Assembly (NCBI GenBank): GCA_030654015.1
Contig: JAURYI010000134.1
Location: 1-42,148, forward strand
DNA from: Methylococcales bacterium
GTDB taxonomy: Bacteria > Pseudomonadota > Gammaproteobacteria > Methylococcales > Methylomonadaceae
Reading direction: 5' to 3'
DNA: 42,148 nt
Part shown: one piece after another, positions 1 through 8,132 of the stretch
Layout: every line of letters begins with the position of its first letter
Position numbering within the stretch: the stretch's first letter is position 1
The notes under the pieces: generated by a model
Told to the model about the DNA's origin: nothing
Seen by the model: the letters and a program-made list of their open reading frames with translations, nothing else
Database searches by the model: none
Position numbers and translations under genes: made by a program

Positions 1-328
1 GTCATTCTATTATGATACTATTTTTCATTGTTAATTTGTGTAGATAGCTATGGCTTCAAGGACTGGCAGTCATTGAGTACCCAAAAATTTTTTTACAATT
101 ACTTATTAAGCATCAGTCCACGAAAAACACAAAAAAGCTGCGAGTTCCAAGATCATAAGCCTGAGAGCTAGAGAAAATATAATGTGTGTGGGTGGGGGGC
201 TTAGCCTCGAAAAGCACGCACGAGGCTAAAGCCCCTCCCACATAATAATAAAAACAATGGGTTATGAAATTAAAACATAGTTTCATAGATTGTTTTTATA
301 ATCTTTCACAGTCTCATCAGTTAATAAA
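1..328. other. Non-coding left edge, downstream of res
   Basis: No convincing gene is seen here on either strand. The stretch is AT-rich and lies 3' of the type III res gene, which reads leftward and stops at 329. Its only clear structure is the inverted REP pair at 186-242, which may end or stabilise the res transcript. Nothing tRNA-like was recognised. Confidence 0.6.
186..242. repeat. Inverted REP pair (BIME-like) after res
   Basis: Two copies of the local REP family face each other. The left copy reads GTGGGTGGGGGGCTTAGCCT and the right copy is close to its reverse complement, ending GCCCCTCCCACA. Each is a small stem around GGCT-TT-AGCC, and together they can form one long hairpin. The same GTGGGAG...GGCTTTAGCC family recurs inside mod and beside the RAYT gene. 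Confidence 0.8.
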
Positions 329-3300
329 TTATTCCCCACCTTCCACTATTTGCATCAATTGTTCATAACTATCAACGACATCGTACCTGACCTGTTCTTC
401 TGATATTCTGGCAAAAAATCGTTTAGCGCACTCGGTCTTACATCGCTCAATCTCACGCAATTCCATTGACGACAGTGAACCTTTTGTTTCGGCAATAAAA
501 TAAATATGCTTCACTTTATCGGCTTCAAAAGCAATCGCCCAGTCTGGGTTGTAGTTGCCTACGGGTGTTGGAATGTAAAACGCTTTCGGCAATTTGGCAT
601 AAACTACCACTTCTGAGCTGACATCAAGTTCACTGGCGAATTTTTGTTCGATAGCAGAATCGGTGGCAACAAAGTTATAGATATGTCGCTTTAATGGCTC
701 ACCTTTATGATTTGGATTCAATGTTACCGACTGAGTGAAAATATCCATGTCGTAACTTTCTTCAATCGGATCGTAAGCAATATGCTCAACCACCATTGTC
801 GCTTTTTGCTCATTAATCAAGCGAGTGGTTTTGGCAATAAAGTCTTCTGGATTCGTGCGGAATTGATAAAAGGTGTTGGCGTTAATACCCTGCAAAATTT
901 TCGCTATCGTTTGTCGCGTGGTGTGCGTACCTGTTGCAACTTGTCCCAGTAAATCGTATTTCACCGATGAATGTGCGGACTGTTTAAAGGCTTTGATTTC
1001 AGATTCTTTGACTTTAAACGCATCACCCTGTGCCAAGTTTTCCAACGTCGCCTCATTAATCTGTTCGCCACGCTGAACGGTGTACTGCAAGTTGGCAACG
1101 TGTAATTTATCATCCAAAGTATGAACGCATTTTTTTATCAATTCGGCACTGTCAAAATGGACAGTATATGCGGCTTTGCGGTTAATTTTTTGCCAAAGTT
1201 CTTTAAATTCTTTCTTCTTGAAATTGTCGTTCAAGTCATTGGTTTTAGGATTTTTAGCGTTTGCTGGTACAGGTATTGATGCCTCACTGAACACGCTATC
1301 AATCAAAGCAAACACCTGTTCTTTGTAGGGGGCGAGTTCAACAGGTAATTCAGTTAATCGTTGTTCTTGTTTTGCTTCGTGATAGTTTTTAGTGATTTTA
1401 TCTTGATCGTCGGTGTAATCGTTTTTGAGCAGGTATTTGTAAATCTGTTTCGCCATTTGCGGCGTGACTGCTACATTACCCGATTCTGTAATTAACACCT
1501 TGCCAATAAAGTATTTTTCATCGGCAACACGCGGACGATCTGACAGTGTTGCGCTAATGTCTTTTTGTAATGCGGCAACAAAATCATGATAACTTTCACT
1601 GGCAACAACGGTTAAAACATTGATGTCATGTACCGTTGCAGGATCATCCATACGGTCGCCATGCTTATTGACCGCCAAGCGCAAACCACGCCCTACTTCC
1701 TGCCGCCGTGAAATGGTATTGTCGCTGTGTTTCAAGGTACAGATAACAAACACATTGGGATTATCCCAACCTTCACGCAATGCCGAATGCGAGAAGATAA
1801 AGCGCGTGGGTTCTTCAAACGACAACAAGCGTTCTTTATCCTTTAAGATTAAGTCGTAAGCATCAATATCATCGGTTTCGGATGAACGTTTGCCCGTTAC
1901 AGGGTCAACCAATCGCTTTGTTTTCTTGTCGATGGAAAAGTAACCGTTGTGGGTTTTAGCGGCTGTAATACCATGCAAATAATCGGTGTAAGCCATATCA
2001 TCCAACGTACCCAGCTCATTGACCTGCTCGTTATATTCCTCTTCAAACATTTGTGCATATTCGCCCACACTTTCGCCGTTGTCATCGTAGCAACGGTATT
2101 TCGCTACTTGGTCAATGAAAAATAGCGTTAACACTTTGATTCCCTGATGAAACAACACGCGCTCTTTTTGCAAATGCGCTTTTATCGCTTCCCTGATTTG
2201 AATGCGGCGCAGGGTCGATTCATTCACATCACCTGTGGCTTGTTCCGTTTCCAATTGCACGCCGTTGGTGAAGCTAATCACGCCCGCGTTCCAATCAATA
2301 TCGCTCACCGTAAAGCCCTTGTATTGTGCCAATTCACCCGACAACTCAAATAAGTTATCGTTTTTGTTAAGTTTGCGCACGACACGCTTGATACCGTTAT
2401 TTTGCTTAACTTCAAATTCCAAACGTGCCACGGGTGGTTTATTGGATTTCTCAATGTCGATCAGATACAAATACGCAGTTGTGCCTGTTAAACCTTTCAC
2501 ACTGATGCCATTGACGGCAATCTTTTTCACCAGCTTTTGATTGTACGCATCCAGCGCGTCTAGGCGATGAATCTTGTTGTAAGTGGTTTTATGCGTGGCA
2601 GAATAACGCAATATTGCCAGCGGCTTAAACGCCACAAAGGAATCCAGTGTTTTCCCACCTTCCATTTTTTGCGGTTCATCAAGAATCAAAATCGGGCGAT
2701 TAGCAGCAATCACATCAATCGGCTTGCGTGACTGAAAATCATCCAAGGCTTCATAAATACGGCGGTTATCTTTGCCTGTGGCATTAAACGCCTGCACGTT
2801 AATCACCATGATATTCAAACCAGCATCCGATGAAAAACTTTCTAAATTATGCAGTTGCTTGGAGTTATAAATAAAAAACCGCGCTTTCTTACCGTAAGTT
2901 TCCAGAAAATGTTCAGCGGTAATAGCCAGCGATTTATAAACACCTTCTCGAATCGCAATGCTGGGTACAACGATAATAAATTTACTCCAGCCGTAACGTT
3001 TATTGAGTTCAAACGCCGTCTTGATGTAGCAATAGGTTTTACCAGTGCCTGTTTCCATTTCAACATCTAAATTTACCGTGCAGATTTTGTTGCTTTCAAG
3101 TTTGACTGAACGCGGTAGATTCTGTTGCTGTTGCAGGTCTTGGATGTTTTTTAAAATGTGCGCATCATTGATTTTAAACTCGCCATTTTTAAAACCCGAT
3201 TCCTCAAATAAAGACGCTTGATCGGCTTGTCCTGCAATTAACCCCGTGTCGATTCGGTAATTAATCCCTGTTTGATTCGGCTGACCGGCAAAGCAATTCA

Positions 3301-3355
3301 CCACCGCTTCAACCGCAGCGGTTTGATAGGCTTGTTGTTTAAATTTGAGTTTCAA
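329..3355 (-). CDS. res: Type III restriction enzyme, Res subunit
   Basis: The 1008-residue protein is the ATP-dependent translocase/nuclease subunit of a type III restriction system; it cuts DNA only in complex with Mod. An SF2 helicase core is visible: Walker A ETGTGKT at residues 101-107, and a DEPQ Walker B at 226-229 in place of the usual DEAD/DEAH. Near the C-terminus, PDW at 937-939 and ETK at 956-958 fit the PD-(D/E)xK nuclease of this family. Length is normal and the frame is intact. It is the last gene of a leftward cluster: mod, antitoxin, toxin, res. It starts 17 bp after the toxin stop, so co-transcription is likely. Confidence 0.93.
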   Translation of the reverse strand: MKLKFKQQAYQTAAVEAVVNCFAGQPNQTGINYRIDTGLIAGQADQASLFEESGFKNGEFKINDAHILKNIQDLQQQQNLPRSVKLESNKICTVNLDVEMETGTGKTYCYIKTAFELNKRYGWSKFIIVVPSIAIREGVYKSLAITAEHFLETYGKKARFFIYNSKQLHNLESFSSDAGLNIMVINVQAFNATGKDNRRIYEALDDFQSRKPIDVIAANRPILILDEPQKMEGGKTLDSFVAFKPLAILRYSATHKTTYNKIHRLDALDAYNQKLVKKIAVNGISVKGLTGTTAYLYLIDIEKSNKPPVARLEFEVKQNNGIKRVVRKLNKNDNLFELSGELAQYKGFTVSDIDWNAGVISFTNGVQLETEQATGDVNESTLRRIQIREAIKAHLQKERVLFHQGIKVLTLFFIDQVAKYRCYDDNGESVGEYAQMFEEEYNEQVNELGTLDDMAYTDYLHGITAAKTHNGYFSIDKKTKRLVDPVTGKRSSETDDIDAYDLILKDKERLLSFEEPTRFIFSHSALREGWDNPNVFVICTLKHSDNTISRRQEVGRGLRLAVNKHGDRMDDPATVHDINVLTVVASESYHDFVAALQKDISATLSDRPRVADEKYFIGKVLITESGNVAVTPQMAKQIYKYLLKNDYTDDQDKITKNYHEAKQEQRLTELPVELAPYKEQVFALIDSVFSEASIPVPANAKNPKTNDLNDNFKKKEFKELWQKINRKAAYTVHFDSAELIKKCVHTLDDKLHVANLQYTVQRGEQINEATLENLAQGDAFKVKESEIKAFKQSAHSSVKYDLLGQVATGTHTTRQTIAKILQGINANTFYQFRTNPEDFIAKTTRLINEQKATMVVEHIAYDPIEESYDMDIFTQSVTLNPNHKGEPLKRHIYNFVATDSAIEQKFASELDVSSEVVVYAKLPKAFYIPTPVGNYNPDWAIAFEADKVKHIYFIAETKGSLSSMELREIERCKTECAKRFFARISEEQVRYDVVDSYEQLMQIVEGGE

Positions 3356-3372
3356 AATAGTACCTAAACAGT

Positions 3373-3642
3373 TTATGGAAAACGTTTGTAAAAACCTTCA
3401 CGACTACCCACACGCAAAAATTCAATCACTTCGCCTGTGCAGAAAATCCCAATCCGATAACGGTAATCAAATTTAATGCGGTAATAGTTCGGATAGCCCG
3501 TCATTTCTTCTAAATCGTCCATGCTTGCTAGTTTTTCAACGGTCTTCGCTTGAATTAACACCTGCTGGATTTTCTCTCTAACCCGCTTGTCATCAATCGC
3601 CAAAGCATCTTTTTCAAAGCGTTTGCTGAGTCTAATTTTCAT
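3373..3642 (-). CDS. RelE/ParE-family toxin
   Basis: This 89-residue basic protein has the look of a RelE/ParE-type toxin. It has an N-terminal helix rich in Lys/Arg, a central strand segment [15 protein letters not shown], and a C-terminal [16 protein letters not shown] resembling the family's final strand and catalytic region. RelE-like members cut mRNA on ribosomes; ParE-like members poison gyrase; the sequence alone does not say which applies. Its ATG overlaps the stop of the gene before it by four bases (ATGA), the usual antitoxin-toxin coupling. The unusual point is location, between mod and res. Confidence 0.8.
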   Translation of the reverse strand: MKIRLSKRFEKDALAIDDKRVREKIQQVLIQAKTVEKLASMDDLEEMTGYPNYYRIKFDYRYRIGIFCTGEVIEFLRVGSREGFYKRFP

Positions 3643-3863
3643 TGCGTCAAACTTTCGATAAATGCTTGCGCTTCGTTATCATCTAAAAACTCGTTTTCGT
3701 CTTTGGCTTGTTTGCAGTCCAAATAAAACGAAAGGTCTTCGAGTTCTTGACGTTTCTTTTGCACTAACTCACTGAGAAATTCACGTTGTACGGTATCGGG
3801 TAAGGTTTCATAAAGTGCGTAAAGGCTGTGGGCGGTATTTGAATTTTCTGGTTGTGTTTTCAT
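3639..3863 (-). CDS. Putative antitoxin of the RelE/ParE pair
   Basis: A small acidic protein of 74 residues, translationally coupled (ATGA overlap) to the downstream RelE/ParE-like toxin. The N-terminus is polar; the middle, about residues 20-45, is predicted helical (EFLSELVQKKRQELEDL) and could be a dimerisation or toxin-binding helix. The acidic C-terminus is also helical. I do not recognise a specific antitoxin family or a clear DNA-binding fold, so the call rests on size, charge, order and overlap. It starts 12 bp after the mod stop codon and so probably shares the mod transcript. Confidence 0.65.
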   Translation of the reverse strand: MKTQPENSNTAHSLYALYETLPDTVQREFLSELVQKKRQELEDLSFYLDCKQAKDENEFLDDNEAQAFIESLTQ

Positions 3864-3875
3864 TTTTATTTCCCC

Positions 3876-5984
3876 TCAAATGGTTTTAATATCAGTGCTG
3901 GGTGACATCATTTTAAAAATCTGCTCAACATTAATTTTGACGCTATCGCTGGCAAAACCTGCATCACAGAATACCGCGCGTAATGGTTTTATTTTTGCCA
4001 GCTCTTTGATGAAGGTTTCAGTCACGCCGCCGTTTCTATCAAAACACGCCACAATCGCATCGTCTGCTACGATAAAAACCGTTTTACCGTCGATAGTTTT
4101 GCGTTCAATCGGCAAACTTAAATCCACGCCCCAATCCAGTAACACCTGAAACAATAAATCCTCGTCGTTACGGTCTGGTTTGATGTTTTCGATAAATTGA
4201 TGCAAGTCGTCTTTGCTAATTGCATCGGGTGAATAATACACATCATTCATGTTGGAACTGTCGATTTTCAATACCCGAAAACCAATGTCAATGGATGCAG
4301 GAGTGGCTTCATCTGTAGGAGTGGCATTTGTGGGAGTAGCATTTGTGGGAGTGGCATTTGTGGGAGTGGCTTTAGCCACGATTGTGGAATCAGTTGTGGG
4401 AGCGACTGTAGGAGCGGCTTTAGCCGCGACAATATCTGTCTGAAATGGAATGGCAAAGGTTGATCCTGTCGAGGCTAAAGCCTCTCCCACCACTGAGGAT
4501 TGTTCCACCACCAAAGCCTGTTTGATTTTTTGACCTGCACGGCGTATGCGTTCTTTGCCAATGTCGGCAATGGTTTTGTAACCCGCTTTGAAAGCCTCTG
4601 ATTTTTCGTCGCAGGCTTCGGGGATTTGCACCATGATGAATTTACGCTTGCCAGCCTGTGCTGAGCCTGTCGAAGCATCTTCGGCGTTGAGTTGCATTAC
4701 TGCGTGGGCGGTTGTGGCTGAGCCTGAGAAGAAATCTAGGATTATTTCATCGTTTATTGCAGACATTTGAATCATACGTCTTATTAAACCTGTTGGTTTA
4801 GGCGTATTAAAATCTCCCTCGTCTTCATTAAAAATACTTCTTAATTCTTTTCTTGCCGCTTGATTGTCAGAAGCAAACTCTCTTGTCCACCAAGTTGACG
4901 GAACAACACCATCTTGAACTTCTGATAAAAATCTCTTTTGTCTTGGAAAATTACTGCCTTTTTCTCCCCAATAAATTCTGTTTTCTAAAAGAAGTTTATC
5001 CATACTACTTTTTTCATAACGCCACACTCGTTGTGTTGACGGTAATATGTCTTCTCCAGTTATCGGATTTTTAATCGGGTAATAAAGATTTGGGCGTTCA
5101 ACAGAAGTTTTATTGCAAGTACAATCGACCGATGCCCAACCACCCCTTGGGTCATTATCTAAATTATTGTATCGAGCATTATGTTCATCGCTTCGAGGCA
5201 AAAGAATTCTGTCCCAACCAGCAGCATCATTTTTGGTTTGTTTTGCTAGTTTGGCAAATACCAAAATATGGTCGTGCATATCTGATAAATACGTTGCATC
5301 ATTTTGAGGTGATTGTTTCTTTTGCCAAACGATATTCGCAATAAAGTTTGTTTCACCAAAAACCTCATCACACAACCGCTTCAAATTCGCCTGTTCGTTA
5401 TCATCAATCGAAATAAAAATAACCCCATCATCACGCAACAGATTCCGCGCCAGTTTCAAACGCGGATACATCATGCTTAACCAATCCGAATGAAAACGCC
5501 CGTTTGATTCAGGATTCGCCGTTAAACGATTGCCTGCGTCGTCTTTTTGGTTGGAACGTTGCAAATAGTTAGCGGTATTTTCTGCAAAATCATCTTCATA
5601 AATAAAATCGTTACCCGTGTTATAAGGCGGGTCGATATAAATCATTTTGACTTTGTTCAAATAGGTTTCCTGCAACAGTTTGAGCGCGTCGAGATTGTCG
5701 CCTTCGATATACAGATTTTCGGTGGTATCAAAATCAACGCTTTCATCACGGCAAGGGCGCAAGGTTTTGGCAATCGGTGCATTGGCGTTAAGTAAGGCTT
5801 CCCGTTTACCCACCCAGTTGAGTTGATAACGTTCTTGCGTACCTTCAATAATGGAGCTGGATAATTCCTGTTTGAGCAACTCAAAATCAATCTTGCCTTC
5901 GGTGACGCAATGAGGAAACAACGCGGCAATTTTAGCGGTGTTTTCGTCTGTTAAATTAGGCGTGTGCAGTTTTAGTTTGTCCAT
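3876..5984 (-). CDS. mod: Type III DNA methyltransferase, Mod subunit, with in-frame repeat insertions
   Basis: Mod recognises the target site and methylates adenine; it is also required for restriction. The beta-class order is visible: catalytic DPPY at residues 118-121, then the AdoMet-binding motif FSGSATTAHAV at 419-429. The ATG at 5984 is chosen because the in-frame upstream extension to 6050 is translated REP sequence. Two segments look foreign: residues 437-444 (ASTGSAQA), just after the AdoMet motif, and roughly 498-559, which include repeated ATPTN. Both coincide exactly with DNA repeats. The downstream part, from about 560 (DIGFRVLKIDSSNM) to the end, resembles a normal Mod C-terminus. 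Length is 702 residues. The frame is open throughout, so the protein may still be made; activity is unproven. Confidence 0.92.
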   Translation of the reverse strand: MDKLKLHTPNLTDENTAKIAALFPHCVTEGKIDFELLKQELSSSIIEGTQERYQLNWVGKREALLNANAPIAKTLRPCRDESVDFDTTENLYIEGDNLDALKLLQETYLNKVKMIYIDPPYNTGNDFIYEDDFAENTANYLQRSNQKDDAGNRLTANPESNGRFHSDWLSMMYPRLKLARNLLRDDGVIFISIDDNEQANLKRLCDEVFGETNFIANIVWQKKQSPQNDATYLSDMHDHILVFAKLAKQTKNDAAGWDRILLPRSDEHNARYNNLDNDPRGGWASVDCTCNKTSVERPNLYYPIKNPITGEDILPSTQRVWRYEKSSMDKLLLENRIYWGEKGSNFPRQKRFLSEVQDGVVPSTWWTREFASDNQAARKELRSIFNEDEGDFNTPKPTGLIRRMIQMSAINDEIILDFFSGSATTAHAVMQLNAEDASTGSAQAGKRKFIMVQIPEACDEKSEAFKAGYKTIADIGKERIRRAGQKIKQALVVEQSSVVGEALASTGSTFAIPFQTDIVAAKAAPTVAPTTDSTIVAKATPTNATPTNATPTNATPTDEATPASIDIGFRVLKIDSSNMNDVYYSPDAISKDDLHQFIENIKPDRNDEDLLFQVLLDWGVDLSLPIERKTIDGKTVFIVADDAIVACFDRNGGVTETFIKELAKIKPLRAVFCDAGFASDSVKINVEQIFKMMSPSTDIKTI
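4318..4362. repeat. 15-bp tandem repeat inside mod (three units)
   Basis: Units GGAGTGGCATTTGTG at 4318-4332, 4333-4347 (one change) and 4348-4362 are followed at once by a REP that begins with the same GGAGTGGC. Read on the coding strand each unit gives the pentapeptide ATPTN. The unit length is a multiple of three, so copy-number change keeps the mod frame. The units look like amplification of the head of the adjoining REP. Confidence 0.9.
4363..4492. repeat. Three REP hairpins inside the mod coding sequence
   Basis: Perfect short stems lie at 4366-4379 (GTGGCT-TT-AGCCAC), 4414-4427 (GCGGCT-TT-AGCCGC) and 4471-4484 (GAGGCT-AA-AGCCTC). The first two are in the same orientation and the third is inverted, so 4408-4490 has the form of a head-to-head REP pair. 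All are read through as protein in mod (peptides such as AAKAAPT and VGEALAST). The same sequences occur outside genes around the RAYT gene. Confidence 0.88.
4653..4676. repeat. 24-bp repeat insertion inside mod
   Basis: On the coding strand the core reads TTCGACAGGCTCAGCAC, a motif I know as a dispersed short repeat in many genomes, unrelated to the GTGGGAG REPs. It encodes ASTGSAQA at residues 437-444 of Mod, between QLNAED and GKRKFIMVQ. These two flanks are normally joined by little or nothing in type III Mod proteins. The insertion is exactly eight codons. Confidence 0.75.
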
Positions 5985-6017
5985 AAAATAGAGTTGTGGG
6001 AAAGGCTGTGGAAAAGA

Positions 6018-6110
6018 TTGTGGGAGAGGCTTTAGCCTCGATTCTAACATTATGTGTCATTGTTGTGTCGAGATGTGTCATTGTTATGTCGAGGCTAAAG
6101 CCTCTCCCAC
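6018..6110. repeat. Inverted REP pair between RAYT and mod
   Basis: Two REPs face each other, with stems at 6026-6039 (GAGGCT-TT-AGCCTC) and 6091-6104 (GAGGCT-AA-AGCCTC). They are separated by about 50 bp containing a direct repeat of ATGTGTCATTGTT-like sequence. The left copy overlaps the in-frame extension upstream of the mod start. This is the classical paired (BIME) arrangement used by REP-associated transposases. Confidence 0.88.
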
Positions 6111-6158
6111 ATACAGCTTCTCCCACAAGTTGAGTCTCTCCTGCATAAAATTTCTTTT

Positions 6159-6653
6159 TTATAACCAAATGGCATCCCATAATGGATAGTTTCCTATGTT
6201 AGCCACTAATTTTGCTCTTAATGGATTCGCGACTATATAACGGGCAACCTGTTGTAAATCTTCTTCTTTTCTAAGTGCATGGTCATGATAGCCATCTTGC
6301 CACAGCGGTTGATGCAAAGGTATCAGACCGCGCTCACGGCGAATTTTTTGTATTTGACACGCCGAGTTGCCTTTAACCTGCTGCATAACGTTTGCCAGCG
6401 TGTTGTCACCTTGCAAGGTGCATAACCAGTGTAAGTGATCTGGCATGACGACAAACGCTAAACTGTCGATATTGCCAAGTTGATGCTGTTTGCGGATAGC
6501 GTGTACCACTAATCTGCCCAAATGAAAATCACTAAATACAGGTTGCCGTTCATAGGTCACTGTCGTGAGTAAATAGGTTTGGTTAGCTTGTGAGTATCTG
6601 CCTTTTCTTAAGTCTTTACTATGTGGCGTGGGCTTGTTTTTTATTGAATTCAT
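6159..6653 (-). CDS. REP-associated tyrosine transposase (RAYT, Y1/HUH family)
   Basis: A 164-residue single-strand transposase of the IS200-like RAYT group, thought to cut and move REP hairpins. The HUH motif is seen as MPDHLHWL in mid-protein. The C-terminal part has the family hallmarks QDGYHDHALR and RYIVANPLRAKLV; the tyrosine of RYIVANP is the likely nucleophile. The ATG at 6653 is used because the in-frame extension up to 6773 is only translated REP sequence. REP pairs of one family lie on both sides (6018-6110 and 6686-6764), the arrangement expected of a RAYT with cognate repeats. The frame is intact. Confidence 0.92.
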   Translation of the reverse strand: MNSIKNKPTPHSKDLRKGRYSQANQTYLLTTVTYERQPVFSDFHLGRLVVHAIRKQHQLGNIDSLAFVVMPDHLHWLCTLQGDNTLANVMQQVKGNSACQIQKIRRERGLIPLHQPLWQDGYHDHALRKEEDLQQVARYIVANPLRAKLVANIGNYPLWDAIWL

Positions 6654-6685
6654 TAGACTTATTTTAACATGAAACTTATCGGTCT

Positions 6686-6764
6686 TTATCGAGGCTAAAG
6701 CCTCTCCCACAAGCAGATTAGAGCCGTTTGTGGGAGCGGATGTGGGAGCGGCTTTAGCCGCGTA
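6686..6764. repeat. Inverted REP pair upstream of RAYT
   Basis: Stems at 6691-6704 (GAGGCT-AA-AGCCTC) and 6748-6761 (GCGGCT-TT-AGCCGC) are in opposite orientation, each with the GTGGGAG tail on its inner side. A partial extra tail (TGTGGGAGCGGA) sits between them. The right REP contains the stop codon of the DUF4391 gene. Confidence 0.87.
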
Positions 6765-7398
6765 TTTGTTCAATAGACTGTTTTAACGCTCGCAATTGAT
6801 TATTCAATTCAACCTTGCGATTGAATTGCTTTTCTTTTGCTAACCGCGCTTCAAGTTTTTTGCATTCGGTTTGTTGTTGTTGAAGTTGGTTGAGTCGTGC
6901 GATTTGCTCAGGCAAACCTTCATGTTGCCGTGGCGAACTGGGTAACAAGCTCTGCATCATCTGTTCGTATAGACTCTGCAAATTGAGCGCGATGGGTAAA
7001 GCTTGGCAGGATGTATCAGCAGGCAACCAATCCGATGAAAAATAACCCTCAATAACCGTTTTATCGTTAGCGACTTGTTTATAAGCCGCTGTAAATCGTA
7101 CCGAATCGCTTTTAAAAACACGGTAAAAGAGTTTAAAGGGAATAGCGGTATCAATGCAACGCAACACGTTTAAATCGCATTCTGCACCTTTTAATGCTAT
7201 ATCAAAAATCTGTATTTCTTCAACGCTGGCTGTTGCTGGTAAGTTAATGGTTTCAGGGGCTAGTTTGTATTGCCAGACAATGCTATCAATTTGACGCACG
7301 AATAATTCTTTAACCGCCGCACTGGGTTTGGCGAATTGATAAATTTTAGACTTGGGTAACGGTCTGGCTAACAAGGCTTGTTGTGGGAACAAAAACAC
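6754..7398 (-). CDS. DUF4391-domain protein
   Basis: This 214-residue protein looks like a DUF4391 member, a family of unknown function often found beside type III-like methyltransferase, nuclease and SNF2-type helicase genes. The N-terminal two thirds are mixed alpha/beta; the end, from about residue 165, is a Gln/Lys-rich coiled coil (LNQLQQQQTECKKLEARL). The start is a GTG at 7398 with AGGA upstream; it follows the stop of the truncated helicase tail by one base, indicating former coupling. The last codons (CGC GGC TAA) are REP sequence, so the REP supplies the stop. The original C-terminus may have been slightly longer or different. Confidence 0.75.
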   Translation of the reverse strand: MFLFPQQALLARPLPKSKIYQFAKPSAAVKELFVRQIDSIVWQYKLAPETINLPATASVEEIQIFDIALKGAECDLNVLRCIDTAIPFKLFYRVFKSDSVRFTAAYKQVANDKTVIEGYFSSDWLPADTSCQALPIALNLQSLYEQMMQSLLPSSPRQHEGLPEQIARLNQLQQQQTECKKLEARLAKEKQFNRKVELNNQLRALKQSIEQIRG

Positions 7399-7399
7399 C

Positions 7400-7570
7400 T
7401 TAATCCTGAATCACTAAAAAGGTTATCAATTCAAAATCATCTAACCCGCTAATGGTATCGAGTAATGCGCTGGTTTTGCCGCACGAAAACAGGCTGTCGA
7501 TGTCTTTTTCTTCTTTCACGTCAATAATTGAACGAATGGCTTGGTCTAGCAAATTTGAATAAATGCGCAT
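7400..7570 (-). pseudogene. C-terminal remnant of a helicase-like gene
   Basis: About 57 codons of an open frame end one base before the DUF4391 start. The peptide includes LLDQAIRSIIDVKEEKDI and ends DDFELITFLVIQD. This resembles the extreme C-terminus of the SNF2-related helicases that usually precede DUF4391 genes. No helicase motif is present and the frame cannot be followed beyond about 7590, where a palindromic repeat and then pyrR begin. I read it as the stump left after deletion of the 5' part. Family assignment is from memory of the tail sequence, so only moderate. Confidence 0.5.
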
Positions 7571-7604
7571 ATCGCATCTTAATGACAATGATGCTCTGCT
7601 TGAT

Positions 7605-7626
7605 TTGCAAGCGGAGCTTGCACTCC
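7605..7626. repeat. Short palindromic repeat at the pyrR/island junction
   Basis: TTGCAAGCGGAGCTTGCACTCC, a hairpin of TGCAAGC and GCTTGCA arms. It matches the right half of the element at 38114-38157. It touches the pyrR stop codon (7626-7628) and marks the edge between the conserved operon and the restriction island. Confidence 0.7.
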
Positions 7627-8132
7627 TATGCGGATATGGGTTTATGTTCTATCACAATAGAAAGTGGTTCAGGGCCTGTCAATTTAATGCGCTGCCCTGT
7701 ATCCAGCGTAAGGTGCGTACCGACACAATCAGGCGTAATGGGAATTTGTTTGCCGTCCCGTTTAATCAATGCCGCGAATATGACTTGATGCGGTCTGCCG
7801 TAATCAAAAATTTCATTCAGCGCAGCACGGATAGTTCTGCCTGTATAAAACACGTCATCAATCAAAATAATGTCGCGCCCTTCCATGTTGGTGGGCAGGT
7901 GGCTGGGCTTTACATTGGGGTGCATACCGATTTGCGAAAAGTCATCCCGATAAAAAGAAATATCCAGCAAACCCAAGGGTTCGTTAATCGCTAATCGCTG
8001 GTGCATGACTTCGGCTATCCATACGCCGCCTGTACGAATACCAATCATCAACGGGTCAACCAGTTGTCGTGCGGCAATGGTGTGTTTTAGTTCTGTTTCC
8101 AGATTATTTAATAATTCGGGTATTGCTAACAC
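7626..8132 (-). CDS. pyrR: PyrR-type uracil phosphoribosyltransferase/regulator
   Basis: A 168-residue member of the PyrR family of phosphoribosyltransferase-fold proteins. The PRPP-binding signature is seen in DIILIDDVFYTGRTIRAAL in the second half. In many bacteria PyrR controls pyrimidine synthesis genes and has uracil phosphoribosyltransferase activity; in gammaproteobacteria the regulatory role is less certain. The start is a GTG at 8132 directly after the yqgF stop (TAAGTG), with a strong AAGGAG ribosome site inside the end of yqgF. It ends the gshB-tonB-yqgE-yqgF-pyrR operon. The pyrB gene that often follows is absent; a palindromic repeat and the restriction island come next. Confidence 0.92.
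   Translation of the reverse strand: MLAIPELLNNLETELKHTIAARQLVDPLMIGIRTGGVWIAEVMHQRLAINEPLGLLDISFYRDDFSQIGMHPNVKPSHLPTNMEGRDIILIDDVFYTGRTIRAALNEIFDYGRPHQVIFAALIKRDGKQIPITPDCVGTHLTLDTGQRIKLTGPEPLSIVIEHKPISA

Noticed and set aside
186-242. CRISPR-like array from repeated hairpins
   Set aside because: Units are palindromic REPs in inverted pairs with no regular spacers, and no cas genes are present in the window.
4249-4443. Plus-strand frame with repeated VGVAFVGVAF across the mod repeats
   Set aside because: It is the antisense of the REP/15-bp array; the minus-strand Mod frame has conserved domains on both sides.
6653-6773. RAYT start at 6773
   Set aside because: The added 40 residues are translation of the REP pair; the conserved protein begins after the ATG at 6653.
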